Positions 10,429 to 21,351 of a stretch of DNA of 64,000 bases are shown here, piece after piece (the stretch's first letter is position 1; each line of letters opens with the position of its first letter). A program made the translations under genes and the position numbers. The DNA lies in assembly GCF_031755915.1 (NCBI RefSeq), contig NC_083385.1:11491001-11555000 (forward strand), written 5' to 3'. Origin of the DNA: Ziziphus jujuba (Eukaryota > Streptophyta > Magnoliopsida > Rosales > Rhamnaceae). The notes beneath the pieces were generated by a model. The model had not been told where the DNA came from and ran no database searches. It saw only the letters and a program-made list of their open reading frames with translations.

Positions 10429-10825
10429 TCAAACCCTCATCGAAACAAAATTCAAATCTTTTAGACCACTACCAGCTCTTTTCTTGAAATAATCAAAAAC
10501 AACAGTAGCTCCACTCCTCCGGATGTCAATAACCCTCTCCACATTCTCACCAACTGAACAAGAACTCTCACTGCAATCTACTGCGGTCTTGTAGTGATCC
10601 GAAACCACCACTCTGCTGACCTTGGAAGAGATTTCCTGAACAAACCCAGACGGATCCACGAAGTTTAGAAGGTAAATATTGCTGATTACAGCCAGAGGGA
10701 GCTGATTGGAAGCGATGGGGTTGTAGACGGATGTTGGGGAAGAACATCAGCAGAAGACAAGTAGTAGAGAAGAAGAGGTGAGCTGCTAAAGCTGTAAAAG
10801 CTCTGTCTGGATGTGGAATGTGGTT
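10429..10825 (-). pseudogene. DHH/DHHA1-family phosphoesterase pseudogene fragment
   Basis: The minus strand begins with HPDRAFTALAAHLFF and MFFPN, then a frameshift near 10735. It continues in another frame with YNPIASNQLPLAVISNIYLL, NFVDPSGFVQEISSKVSRVV, VSDHYKTAVDC and RSGATVVFDYFKKRAGSGLK. This follows the N-terminal half of plant DHH-family proteins (start PDGAFAALAAH, motif DHHKTA). Here the signature DHH reads DHY, removing a metal-binding histidine. After FDYFKKR the text jumps to SGLKDLNF, skipping a conserved stretch, and then ends. A frameshift, a lost active-site residue and a deletion together make it non-functional. It sits just inside the right end of the Mutator-like element, mirroring the YAE1-like fragment at the left end. 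DHH proteins cleave phosphoester bonds; the role of this plant subfamily is not well defined. Confidence 0.7.
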
Positions 10826-10869
10826 GGTGAGATATTGATCAGTGAGAGAAAAAAATTGCACGTGGTTTA

Positions 10870-10984
10870 CAGAGTAAGGATAAAGTTGGAATAATAAAAA
10901 AAAGATTGGTAGATGAAAAAAGTTTTAAAAGGCAGGGGTATTTTTCAAAGGTGTTTAAAATAAGGGTATAGGGCCAAATTCCCC
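10870..10984 (-). repeat. Right terminal inverted repeat
   Basis: Read on the minus strand from 10984 it starts GGGGAATTTGGCCC and continues with CCCTTATTTTAAA, matching the left end at 720 with scattered substitutions. The inner boundary is approximate. Confidence 0.6.
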
Positions 10985-10993
10985 ATAAATAAA
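10985..10993. repeat. Right 9-bp target-site duplication
   Basis: ATAAATAAA follows the CCCC terminus at 10981-10984 and equals the nine bases before the left terminus (711-719). Confidence 0.7.
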
Positions 10994-12605
10994 TATATCA
11001 ACAACAATGAAAAAAAAGTCAAAGATGGCTCTAACCAATGGGCCTAAGTATTCAATTATTTGTGGGCTTGTTTTTATGGCATAAGTACGTATGGTAATTG
11101 TCATACTGCCACGATCCACAATAGAGTGGTCCGTTTGGAATTCTGCCTCTTGTTGCCAATTCAATTTCCGCCATATTTTGTTTTGTTTTATTTATTCACG
11201 AACAAGCAAGGGATAAAATCATTACTTGTTTAATACCAATACTTTTGAGTATGAATCCCCATATTATAGTATCAATTTTTTTTTCCATATTTTTTAATTT
11301 TAATTTTAATTTTTGAAGTGTTCCACATCTTTTTGAAATATTAATAAATTGTAATAGCGTTTCGTGAAGGAATATGTTATTTGGTTAGCTTATTTAAAAG
11401 AATAATACCAGAGTCAAATAAACTGTTGTGTCAATATTTTTATTGATTAATATATTAATATAATAAATAAACTATAAATAAGTGTAATTAAACATTAACC
11501 AATCAAAATATTAATATATGGTATTTGATATACTTTTTTAGAGATTTATTTCCTCTAGCATTATTCCATTTAACATTGTAAGTGTAAGTCCTCAAGATAG
11601 CCATGTCCTAAAATCAATAATCTTGACTGTGTTTTGTCTAAAAATCAATTACAGTGAATCATTGTTTAACCTATTGATAAGACTCTTCTTTTATCCTTTA
11701 CTTAGAAAAAAAGCAAAAAAAAAAAAAAAAAAAAAAAAAATTCAGATTTCAAAAACGAAAAAAAGAAGATAAGCACTTAGAATATTACTAGCTTATTTAT
11801 TTACTCTGGATAAATCCACGTGCAATATTTATAAGGATAAAAGGAAAGTATTATATGTAATGTTTATGCTATAATCACCCATTTCGATTTCAACCATTAT
11901 GCACAAAGTAAACTTAATAAATTATAATTATATACAATGTTCTACAACAATAAAATAAATTTTGTGGATCTTATATAAATATATTATTTTCTGTTTGATG
12001 GGGGAGGCTTTTTACACCATATTAGTGTATTACTCATGTATAGGCATATAAAAGTTTTTCACGATAAAGACCAAAGAGCAAGAGAATGTATTACATGTAA
12101 TCTGAATCACTTTTAACTATCACAAACAATATTGTAAACAAAGCAATCTATATTCATGTGTATAATATTAAAATAAAGCATATAAATTATATAAAATAAT
12201 TATTGAGTATTTAATTATGGATGACTTATAATATCATATTATCTATATATGTACCAATGGTATAAAAAAAACGTTTTTCATAAAGCTTGATCAATTCAAA
12301 GTGTGGAAACATTAAATTGTTTTTCAAAGAGCATGGCCTTGAATTAAGTGTAGGAACATTTAATTAGGCGGGTGCCCTTCACCGATAACCCATCTTCTAC
12401 CTGTGGCTGTACCTCAAGGTAGGGAAGGTTTTGAAATCACAGAAACATATATAATTAATGACTACCGTATAGCAGTAAACAGTAGCTTGTCTTGTTCTTT
12501 AATTGGCTCCAAAACTGTTTCTCTATATAAATAAATTGATCACATATAGCATCCATACCAGTATCGTCACTGACATATTTTTCTTTTATTTCTACTTCAA
12601 TCTCA
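10994..12605. other. AT-rich spacer upstream of the patatin-like gene
   Basis: No exon is recognised. A 27-base A run lies near 11714-11740. The last few hundred bases presumably include the promoter of the patatin-like gene at 12606. A TATATAAATAAAT motif at 12523-12535 is a possible TATA region about 75 bp upstream of the start codon. Confidence 0.5.
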
Positions 12606-12757
12606 ATGGAGGCGACCTCAGATTTAAGAATTAAGGAACCAGGATATGGATATCGCATAACAATTCTGAGTATAGATGGAGGAGGAGTTAGAGGAATCAT
12701 CCCTGCAGTTATCTTATCCTACCTTGAAGCTAAACTTAGGTAATTAACCGATCAATT

Positions 12758-12783
12758 TGCATGCATGCATGCATGCATGCATG
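12758..12783. repeat. (GCAT)n microsatellite in intron 1
   Basis: About six perfect GCAT units follow the exon 1 donor of the patatin-like gene. GCATGC is also the RY element core, but a simple repeat is the plainer explanation. Confidence 0.8.
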
Positions 12784-14519
12784 TGTTTATTTGGAAAAAT
12801 GTACATATACGTTCGAGATTTTTATATATGTATCATTTTTAATATGAGAACTAAACTTACCAAAATAACAAAAAATTATTAATTTACGTAAATTATATAA
12901 CAAAAAATGTACGTATATTAATTACTTGGACATAATATGTAATAAAAAAATTGCAGGAAATAGATGGTCCGAATGCAAGGCTTGCAGATTACTTCGACGT
13001 AATTGCGGGGACGAGTACTGACGGTCTTATTTCGGCCATGTTAGCAGCACCGGACGATCAATACCCTCCGAGGCCTTTATTCGATGCCAAAAGTATTATA
13101 GAGTTTTATGAGAAACACTGCCCTAGCATTTTCTCTCCGCAGTACGTCGTTGGGAAATTATTAATTAATATTTGACACCTATTATGACTATATATATTAT
13201 ATTTACGGCATGCATGACTATAATTTATAATTGTAATTTTTCTCATAATTTTATGAAAATCGTTAATGTCTTATATTGCCATTATCTTGGGTCTTGCAAT
13301 ATCGGCTTAATTTTTAATTATTATTCTATTTTTAAATTGAAAAAAAAAAAAAAAGACACGGAGGACTTCTGGCCATTTTGGCAGCTCTACATGGACCAAA
13401 GTATGATGGAAAGACACTTCATGAGATAATAAAGTATTATTTGAAGGGGAAAAAGTTGCATGAAACTTTGACAAACCTGGTTATTCCTACTTTCGATATC
13501 AAGAAACTCCAGCCCACCCTCTTTTCCTCTTATCAGGTCGCATGTCTATCTTTAATTTGCTTAATTTTCTAAAATATTAAACGCTCTCTGGTACATATAT
13601 ATATATATATATATACACACACGATATTTACTTAATATTTTCCTTGCATGCGTGCAGGTGAAGGATAATCAAAGCTTGGATGCTAAACTTTCAGACATTT
13701 GTATTGCAACCTCTGCGGCCCCAATTTACTTTCCTTCCTATAAATTTAAAAACGCTGGAAAAGAATTCAATCTCGTCGATGGTGGTGTGGCTGCTAATAA
13801 TCCGGTCGTTAATAAATTTTTCTTAATATTGTCAGTTTTAATTTAGTTACTAAATTTATTACATATATATGAGCTTTATTTATTTGTTTAGATTTTTTTA
13901 TTGCTGATATAACAATTGATAATTTATTTATGACTCGATTTAATTTTGTTAAAAGTAAAAATCTAATATGAAAATGTAAACCTGTTATATATGAAGATAA
14001 CCGTAGATATTATCAATCAACAATGTTCATTAACATGATTAACGATAACAAACAAATTGATATAACAATTTTTTTTTTGATAAATTTAAAACCCAAATTA
14101 ATATATTTATTTATAAGTATATTAATTAATTAATAATTAACTGTTCCAGACTTTTGTTGCCATCACTGAAGTAGTGAAACAAATTAGCGAGGGAAATCCA
14201 GCATTGTCAAACTTTGATGCCAAGGACTACGGTCCTTTTCTAGTGCTTTCACTTGGCACGGGTTCAAGCAGCAGCGATGGATACTATGATGCTGGGGAGG
14301 CTTCCAAGTGGGGGATTTTGCATTGGTTCTTAGACGGCGGTCATGGTTCTCCTCTTACAGAATGCTTCTCTCAAGCAAGTGTGGATATGGTTGACTATCA
14401 CATCTCCGTGCTTTTTAAGCCCCATGATTATTCTGGAGATAACTATCTCCGGATTGACGTGAGTAACTCCGATTCCGATCGATATAACTCATTTTGCTTT
14501 TTCTTTTTTCTTTTATTAG

Positions 14520-14520
<1 letters not shown>

Positions 14521-14593
<73 letters not shown>
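14521..14593. repeat. (TA)n microsatellite in intron 5
   Basis: About 35 near-perfect TA units lie about 60 bp after the exon 5 donor of the patatin-like gene. Confidence 0.95.
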
Positions 14594-14596
<3 letters not shown>

Positions 14597-15243
14597 TTTA
14601 TCTCTCAATAAATAAGTATCTTTAAAAGAATAGACATGAAAAACTTTTTTATATGTTCGTTGTCGTGAACGAAATTTTCTTTGATAAGGGAAAAATTATA
14701 TATAAAAAGTGGTATATATATTTAGGAAAAAAAAAAAATTTTACTGGAGTTTATATATATATATCCTAATTATTTATATAATATATAGTACGATAAACTG
14801 ACGAAGGAAGAAGGTAGCATGGATTTGGCTACTCAAGAAAACTTGAAAAATCTGAAGGATGTGGGCAACAAGTTGCTGACTCTACCTGTTTCACGCAAGA
14901 ATTTTGATACTGGTAAACTCCAACCAACTGGAGATCAGACCAACAAGCAAGCCCTGGACAGGTTATGCATTTTTTATCCCCATTAGTAAAATAAAATATA
15001 GTCATAATAATAGACCTACTTAAAATTATATATACATATATATACACGCACATAAATACATATAATGTTGTAGTATATCTGTCTCTTCTACCACCTACGT
15101 ACTGATTTTTTTTTTTTTTTTGCCCTTTTCTGATACTTGCAGCTTTGCAAGAGCCCTTTCCAATGAAAAGAAGCGCAGAAGCGACAGCTTGCTGAAGAAA
15201 TAAGGAGCCAATATCGAGCTTATAATATATATATATATATATT

Positions 15244-15355
15244 AATAATAAATTCTCATATCTGAGAAACTTCTTTTATTTTTCTATTTTAAGGCATGTA
15301 ATAATAATTCTCATATTTGAGAAACTTTCTTTTTTATTTTAATGTGTGTAATAAT
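15244..15355 (+). repeat. Tandem duplication in the patatin-like 3' region
   Basis: Two diverged ~55-bp copies share TTCTCATAT-TGAGAAACTT followed by a T-rich stretch and a CATGTAATAATA or GTGTGTAATAATA end. They lie 40-150 bp after the stop codon and so are probably transcribed as 3' untranslated sequence. Confidence 0.7.
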
Positions 15356-15369
15356 ACTAATATAAACTT

Positions 15370-16103
15370 ATGCATACTGGTAATAAGTATGTGAACATTA
15401 ATAATAACTACGTACGTATTATATATGTAATTTCGATATCCAGCATATTGAATAATAAAATAGAAGACATATTATATGTATTATTATTAAGGACGTATGT
15501 GTGGACATTGTATGTGTGGACATACAATGATACATGTGCCTTTATCTTCAATAATTTATAATTTGATTAAGTCGATAGACTACTTCATTTACAACTTTCA
15601 CAGAGAGGATACAGAACTGGGAGGCCAGAAGATAGTTATTCGCCAGGGACAGAACGATGGTTTAATTGATTGGTGGAGGAGATTTAGATAAGTTGTTAAC
15701 AATTACATTGCCAAAATATACCCTTATCAGTTACATATAATCTTACGTGAGAACCTTTACTTTGCAGGTTTTCAATAACTGGTGTAGGCTGGGAGAGGCG
15801 AAGCGATGGTGCTGGAGCAGAAAGCTGTACAAGCACAATTATTGTCTCTGCTTGCCTCTATTGGACACTCTTTTGGATCGGTCCAATATAGAAACAAGAA
15901 AGAACCTACAGATAATGACTTGGCTTCTCCTTTTTGATACCTCTGCTATAAAAGAATTTTTGCTGCTCGTGATTATGATGATGATGGAGGGAATAATTGG
16001 AATCAAGCTTTGCAATCTCCAGCGAGTCATATTGTTAAAGGATTACTCACTGTTAGAGAAAAAATATAAATGTAATGACTATTCACGTTTTTCATTTACT
16101 TAA
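15370..16103 (+). pseudogene. Unrecognised gene relic downstream of the patatin-like gene
   Basis: Two coding-like stretches are seen. One near 15602-15690 reads ELGGQKIVIRQGQNDGLIDW and ends WWRRFR. A second near 15815-16070 reads MVLEQKAVQAQLLSLLASIG, QYRNKKEPTDNDLASPF, a TGA, then YLCYKRIFAARDYDDDGGNN, WNQALQSPASHIVKGLLTVR and a stop. The second looks like a genuine protein interrupted by one TGA where a glycine codon (GGA) would fit. A competing overlapping frame is open for 118 codons (15750-16103), so the real frame is uncertain. I do not recognise the family. It may be the tail of another gene, or a captured fragment. Confidence 0.35.
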
Positions 16104-17822
16104 ATTTTTTTAAAATATGGTCTCAACTCCTACGATTTGGTGATGGAGAATATATTTTCAAGAGAATTTAACATCGATTATATTTACACACATTTAGCAT
16201 TTTACACCACAAGCTAAGATATACATATACATATTTTTTTCTTTTGGATATTGGGATAGGAGATTCAAACTCGTTTCGCTAAAATACTAATTAATCAATG
16301 GGTTTTTATGTTTATACATCTGCTATATTCTTGTTATTGTATATCGAACAACATAAGGATTATCCAATAAGCAATTAATCCATGTTTATAAAAAATTAAA
16401 AGAAAAAGAGCAATTAATCCATATATAATATACTGGTCGTGTGAGTATTCAGCTTCCAAATCTAATCTAATGTGAATGATAAATCAATATTCAGTTTTTA
16501 CAAATTTTATAAGAAAATCAAATTATATATAAACAACCCAAGAATCGAATATTATTTGGAAGTTATTCACAAAAAATGTATATATACATATAGTCAAACT
16601 CTTATCGGTATAATTTGATAGTATTAATATTGGTTCTTTTTTTATTGACTACTAAATTATATTAAATTTAAATTAAAAATTAAAAATTAATCAAATTTAA
16701 ATTTAATAGTATACTTAAAATATTGTTTAAAAAAATAAATTTTATCAGAAATTGATAATTAATTAATATAATTTTAAATATTAATTTTTGATGTGATTAT
16801 TAACTGAAAAAAAAATATTCGTATAAAAAATTTAATTTAAATATGATTATATATATATATATATGTATATATATTACTTACAAGTATCAGACAAGAAAAG
16901 GAAAAGGAAACCAGCCCCTCAACCAAAATAAAAGTTACACTGGAAACGGAACAAACATTGTAATCGACAAAAGCCATCAGTCAATTTAATTATATCCGCA
17001 AATTAGCCAAAGCCATAACAAAGAGTGAGTGAAATAAGAGCATGTAATGCACGTAAAATAGTAAATACTATCTCGAAAGCTTCTTTTATTCACCAAAAAA
17101 AAAAAAAAAATTTCTCGGAAGGTTCTTTTCTGTACACTTCTAATCTCAGAAAAGCCCAATGGGCCTAACCATATTTAGCGTAGCGAAGCCACATAGCAGT
17201 CACTAAGTCAGTGTGGTCCATTATCAATTCGACGAATTGGAATTCCATTTCCATTAATTGTAATAAAATAAAAGTGGAACATGCTATCTTTAATTTTAAG
17301 CAATTCGTTAGACAAAAAGATTTTATAATAAAGCAATTCATTATTTTCATGTACTTCATAAAAATTTACATGAAAATTTACGTTAGCTAGCAAAATCACA
17401 ATAGTTTTTTATTTTTATATTATAAGCTTATTAATTTATTTACTTAATCAGTATGGGAAATATATGCACATACAATAGGCATAGGGATAGGTGGCGTATG
17501 ACCTGGTTTGCTTTTTTTTTTTTTTTTTGGTAATTTTAGTTAGCTATATAGGGCTAAAAATTGGGCGACGTTTCCATGCATAAGGAAGACTTCTCTGCAG
17601 CACTATTACCATACCATAAAAATGAGCCATGTATAGAGCATCTTCTATTGGAATCCTTATAACAAAGAGCATAATTTCTATGATAGAAGAGTATTTTTTT
17701 AAAATAAATGTATGAATTTTCAAAAGACAATCTAACAACACTTTTTATTTGTGCTTATTTTTATTTTCCCTATAAAAATTTGTTGTTTTACTTAATTATA
17801 ATCTTTTTTTTTTTAATGAGGC
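16104..17822. other. AT-rich spacer
   Basis: No coding exon or RNA gene is recognised. Short TA microsatellites (16848-16873) and homopolymers are present. Around 17155-17240 there is a less AT-biased segment with GGGCCTAA and GTGGTCCATT motifs reminiscent of the segment at 11035-11135. Confidence 0.5.
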
Positions 17823-18432
17823 ATATTCATTTACATCCCTTAATATTTGAGGTAAATACAAAAATATAGATTTTTAATAATATCATCCACATCCCTTTTG
17901 GATGAATTTAAATTTTCTTATACCCTTATTTAAATTAAATTAAATTCAAAATTTCTTTCATTAATTACTTAATTTGAAAACTTCAATTAATTTAGATTTT
18001 AATTAATTTTATTTAAGCTAAGTGATAATTTATCAGTTTGAAAAAAAAAATATGCCGAGTTTAATAATATAATTTTTTTAACCAAGTTATAATTTGTGAA
18101 ATGTATTTTACTAAATATATTTATCAAATATATAATTTACTTAAAAAGCTTATGTAATTAAAATTGTCATACTTTTTTTTAAAAAAATTATCACATAATT
18201 TAACTAAGAATTAATCATATATATATATATGTGTGTGTGTGTGTGTATAAATTTTGAAGTTTTCAAATTAATTATTAAAAAAAAAGAAATAAAAGAAAAT
18301 TTGAAATTAATTTAACTTAAGTAAATGTATAAATATAATTCACATTCCTTCAAGTGGTATGAATAAAATTATTAGAAACTGAAGAATATTTTTGTATTCA
18401 TTCCAATTTTCAAAAGGTATTAATGAAATTTT
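17823..18432. mobile_element. Long inverted-repeat (MITE-like) element
   Basis: The left arm reads TTCATTTACATCCCTTAA and then GGTAAATACAAAAATAT; the reverse complement of the right arm reads TTCATTAATACCTTTTGA and then GAATGAATACAAAAATAT. Further inward both arms contain AATTTGAAAACTTCAA, in opposite orientations, and both approach GTGATAATTT. The arms therefore pair over most of about 600 bp. No coding capacity is seen. Flanking target duplication was not resolved, so the exact ends are approximate. Confidence 0.55.
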
Positions 18433-19789
18433 TTTTTTATGAATTATCTATTAAATATTATATTAGCAACATGAAACAGTCATTGTATTATATTAAATCA
18501 ATGTAATATTGAAATAAATATTTTTTAAATAATATTGAAATAAATATGAATATGAATTATTTGGAGCATTTTTATGTGACTTAAAAGTATTTTTTTTTTT
18601 TTAATTTTAAAGAGTTAACTTAAAAAAAAAAAACCTCTTATATATTTTATATTTAACTTTTTAATATAAAAAATAAATTTGACTTTTAAAAAGTAGGAAA
18701 TAAAATTTATTATTTATTTCAATATTTTAAGAATTTAATTTAATATAGCATATATTCTCATAGCACTGATACAATAGTTTTCAAAACTATTATATAAGAA
18801 AAAAGAAGAAGCAATTATTAATAAAAAAATAAATACTTATAGATAAGATAAAAATGAGAGTATAAATGAAAAATATTGTTCAAGAGGCATTTAAAATTGA
18901 GTTGTTCAACTATATACAATTCTATTACCATTTAGATAACCAACCCTTATTTAAATTTTTTTTTTTATTATTTTTTTAATTTTGAAGTCCAAAGTCTTCT
19001 TCCTAATCCTCTCAGACAAACTAGTAGGCCGGCTTTGGGCAGTCACCAGACCTCCATTGGTCATCGGCAATTCTCCGAGTCAACTAGTACATTTTTTATT
19101 TTTTTTTTTCTCAGTTCAGCATTTTTGGAAATCGTTTTCAAGTTCTCAAAGAGGAAAAAGCGTATGAGAAACTTTTATTTATTTTTTATTTTTTTATGTT
19201 TTTTAAAAGAAGTTTTCAAAGAGGAAGAAGCGGACGGTGAGCTAATTAATTTTACCTTCTTCTTCACAGGCTGATTAGAGCAGCACTCTGCTTTGCTTCA
19301 ATAGCCGAAAGAAAAGACCCAAAATCTCCAATTCTAATGAAACTCCATCATCAATCTCCTCTACAGACATCACAGCAAAAAACTATAATATTCTAAGCCA
19401 ACTCCTACGTCGAGCGCACACTATGACAAATTATATAAATCTAGGGCTGAAAATAGCAAATGTTGTTGACATTCAAATTGGAGCAGTGAATATCTAAAAG
19501 TTATGGGATTGTATGAAAATTATCAGATTGCATTTTAAAAGTATTATGGTAATTACAAATTATGGAACTGTGTAAAGTTTTTTCTGCAACGTAACCAGCA
19601 ATTCTCTTCAAAAATTTATTTTTTATATCAAAAGACACTGTTATGATGGAGAATATGCTACTAATTTTAAGAAGTACCCTTAAAGATACTCCAAATAACC
19701 TCCATATGTATAGTCTGCATCAACAGAAACTTCCTCCTTTTTCTGTCTCCAAATTCAGCATTCTTTTGAGTGTTTTAGATTAAAACTTA
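18433..19789. other. AT-rich spacer between the two patatin-like loci
   Basis: No exon is recognised. A GC-richer patch near 19010-19090 is open in two frames but resembles nothing known to me. A TTTCAAAGAGGAA-type phrase recurs near 19140 and 19210, a possible ~70-bp duplication. Confidence 0.45.
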
Positions 19790-20074
19790 ATGGGGAAATT
19801 TATTAGACCTCCATATGGAAGGCGCATAACAAATCTGGGTATAGATGAAGGAGAGGAGTTAGAGGAAGAGGAGGAATTATTGGTTCATAGCTTAATGAGA
19901 CCAGGCTATGATGGAAAAGAACTTTCCAAACGAATAAATGAGGAATTGAGGAACAAAAAGTTAGGCGAAACCTCGACAAACCTGGCTATTCCCACGTACG
20001 GCATCAAGAAACTCCATCCTACCCAATGTATTTATGTTTCGGTATATAATATGAATATAATCTTGTTTTGTTCA

Positions 20075-20123
<49 letters not shown>

Positions 20124-21078
20124 AATTTCTTCATCTATGCATGCGGGTGAAGAGCAGGCCAACCTTAAATGCTCGACTTGCATATATTTGCTTAGTAACT
20201 TCTGCCGCCCCACATTACTTCCCTTGCTATATAAATTTAAAAACTCCAATGAAGAATTTAATCTCGTCGATGATGGGATGGCTGCTAATAATCCGGTTAC
20301 TTCTAAAATTCAAACGAGTTTAAAATTTATTTTTTTAATTTTTGGAAGAAAAATATTGTCAGGGCCGTACTCGACCTTTGGATTTTATTTTTAAATATAT
20401 TAACAGAGGAAGATTTGAACTCAGTACCTTTATTAAAGACAAATGAACATGAATATGTGTGTGTGTGTGTAATTGCAGACTATAGTTGCGATTAATGAAG
20501 AAATCAAAAAAATTTGGTAGCGGACACCCAGATTTCGCACATAATCAGACATTTTTTTTTTTTTTTTATGTTTGATAGTACGACAAACTTACCAAGAAAG
20601 AAGCTCTCATGGATTTAGCTACTGAAGACAACTCGAATAAGTCCAATGAATGCGGATGAGAAATTACTGGATGAACCTGTTACACGCATGAATATGGATA
20701 CTGGTAAATTATGTGAAGTTTAGAATTGGATATGGAGGGACCAATAGAGAAGCCCTCCAGAAGTTATGCGTTTTCATCCCCATTATTAATGTAACAATAT
20801 TGGACCATCCTAACCGTATATATATGTGAAAATGTGGTAGTGTAGTAGTGTCTTATCTTTTCTGATACAGGGTATTTTCTGCCCTCCTAATTTTTGCAGT
20901 TTTGCAAAATTCCTGTCCTCTGAGAAGGAAACCAAGATGACAAAGCGAAAAAACAGAAACTTAACTACTGGTAGAGGCAAGGAGCAAATGATTCGAGAAT
21001 TTACCTTCAGTATTAATGCACTTCTGCGTCGCCTACTAGAAAGACTATCACACTTCTACTTCCATCTACCAAATTAAG
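19790..21078 (+). pseudogene. Second patatin-like phospholipase, heavily degraded
   Basis: Relics occur in the family order. 19790-20027 begins with YGRRITNLGIDEGEELEEEE, a decayed oxyanion region, and runs straight into MRPGYDGKELSKRINEEL and LAIPTYGIKKLHPTQ, which correspond to exon 3. Exon 2, which carries the catalytic serine, is gone. About 20148-20296 is exon 4 (RPTLNARLAYICLVTSAAPH); a two-base insertion near 20230 shifts it into LVDDGMAANNPV, where the catalytic DGG is now DDG. About 20479-20517 is the start of exon 5 (TIVAINEEIKKIW, then stop); the rest of that exon is missing. About 20579-20700 is exon 6 (YDKLTKKEALMDLATEDN, then TGA). About 20900-21075 resembles exon 7. The structure mirrors the copy at 12606-15203, so the two arose by tandem duplication. 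There is no prospect of an active enzyme. Confidence 0.85.
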
Positions 21079-21125
21079 CGATATTATAACTTAAGTATAC
21101 GCTTAACTATGCTTGTACTTTAATG

Positions 21126-21158
<33 letters not shown>

Positions 21159-21161
<3 letters not shown>

Positions 21162-21351
21162 TCATTCTATGGTCAGAACCGTTCTGATACGGACTAAGGA
21201 AAAGCTGATGCTATTTTGAAAAGAATCATAAATAGCATCAGCTTTTTTTTCACACATACAGGAAAAATCGATGCTATTTAGGATTTTTTTCAAAAAAACG
21301 TCAGCTTTTTCCCTGGTTCACATGCGGACGGTCTTGACCATAGAATCATCC
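21159..21351. mobile_element. MITE with ~190-bp foldback structure
   Basis: The left end reads GAGTCATTCTATGGTCAGAA; the reverse complement of the right end reads GGATGATTCTATGGTCAAGA. Internally, AAAAGCTGATGCTATTT near 21199 is the reverse complement of AAATAGCATCAGCTTTTT near 21230, and a further AAAAATCGATGCTATTT copy is present, so nearly the whole element can pair. It sits between two (TA)n tracts, which hides any target duplication. Superfamily was not assigned. Confidence 0.75.

Larger units (their letters stand above)
720..10984. mobile_element. Candidate Pack-MULE (Mutator-like element carrying gene fragments)
   Basis: The left end (720) starts GGGGAATTTAGCCC and the right end, read on the minus strand from 10984, starts GGGGAATTTGGCCC. 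Similarity continues inward for roughly 80-100 bp with substitutions. Both ends abut the 9-bp repeat ATAAATAAA. The 10.3 kb between them hold exon pieces of at least four unrelated plant genes on both strands: YAE1-like and TBL on plus, katanin p80-like and DHH phosphoesterase-like on minus. All are broken. Mutator-like elements that capture host gene fragments are well known in plants. No MURA-type transposase was recognised, so mobility would need another element. A nested repeat array fills 3541-6535. The alternative is that two unrelated but similar ends frame an old gene graveyard by chance. The element reading is inference from ends plus target duplication. Confidence 0.62.
12606..15203 (+). 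pseudogene. Patatin-like phospholipase gene, seven exons, probably inactive
   Basis: Exons: 12606-12739, 12957-13141, 13356-13536, 13658-13804, 14150-14458, 14789-14961, 15143-15203. Translation follows plant patatin-like proteins (acyl hydrolases releasing fatty acids from membrane lipids, often defence-linked). Visible landmarks are the oxyanion motif [20 protein letters not shown], the nucleophile elbow, [11 protein letters not shown], the catalytic aspartate motif DGGVAANNP, and the C-terminal YDKLTKEEGSMDLATQENL. Exons 2-7 join in perfect phase. Two defects stand out. Exon 1 ends in phase 2 (CTT AG) while exon 2 must be entered in phase 0 ([20 protein letters not shown]), so normal splicing shifts the frame and meets TAG at once; a one-base loss from an ancestral CTTCAG would explain this. 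The elbow reads GTSTD where the family has GTSTG. The elbow change and frame conflict agree on an inactive copy, though one base could be an assembly error. A second, worse copy follows at 19790. Confidence 0.82.

Noticed and set aside
13172..13429. Open frame spanning intron 2 and exon 3 of the patatin-like gene
   Set aside because: It runs through an A-rich intron end in the wrong frame; the real exon starts at 13356 in another frame.
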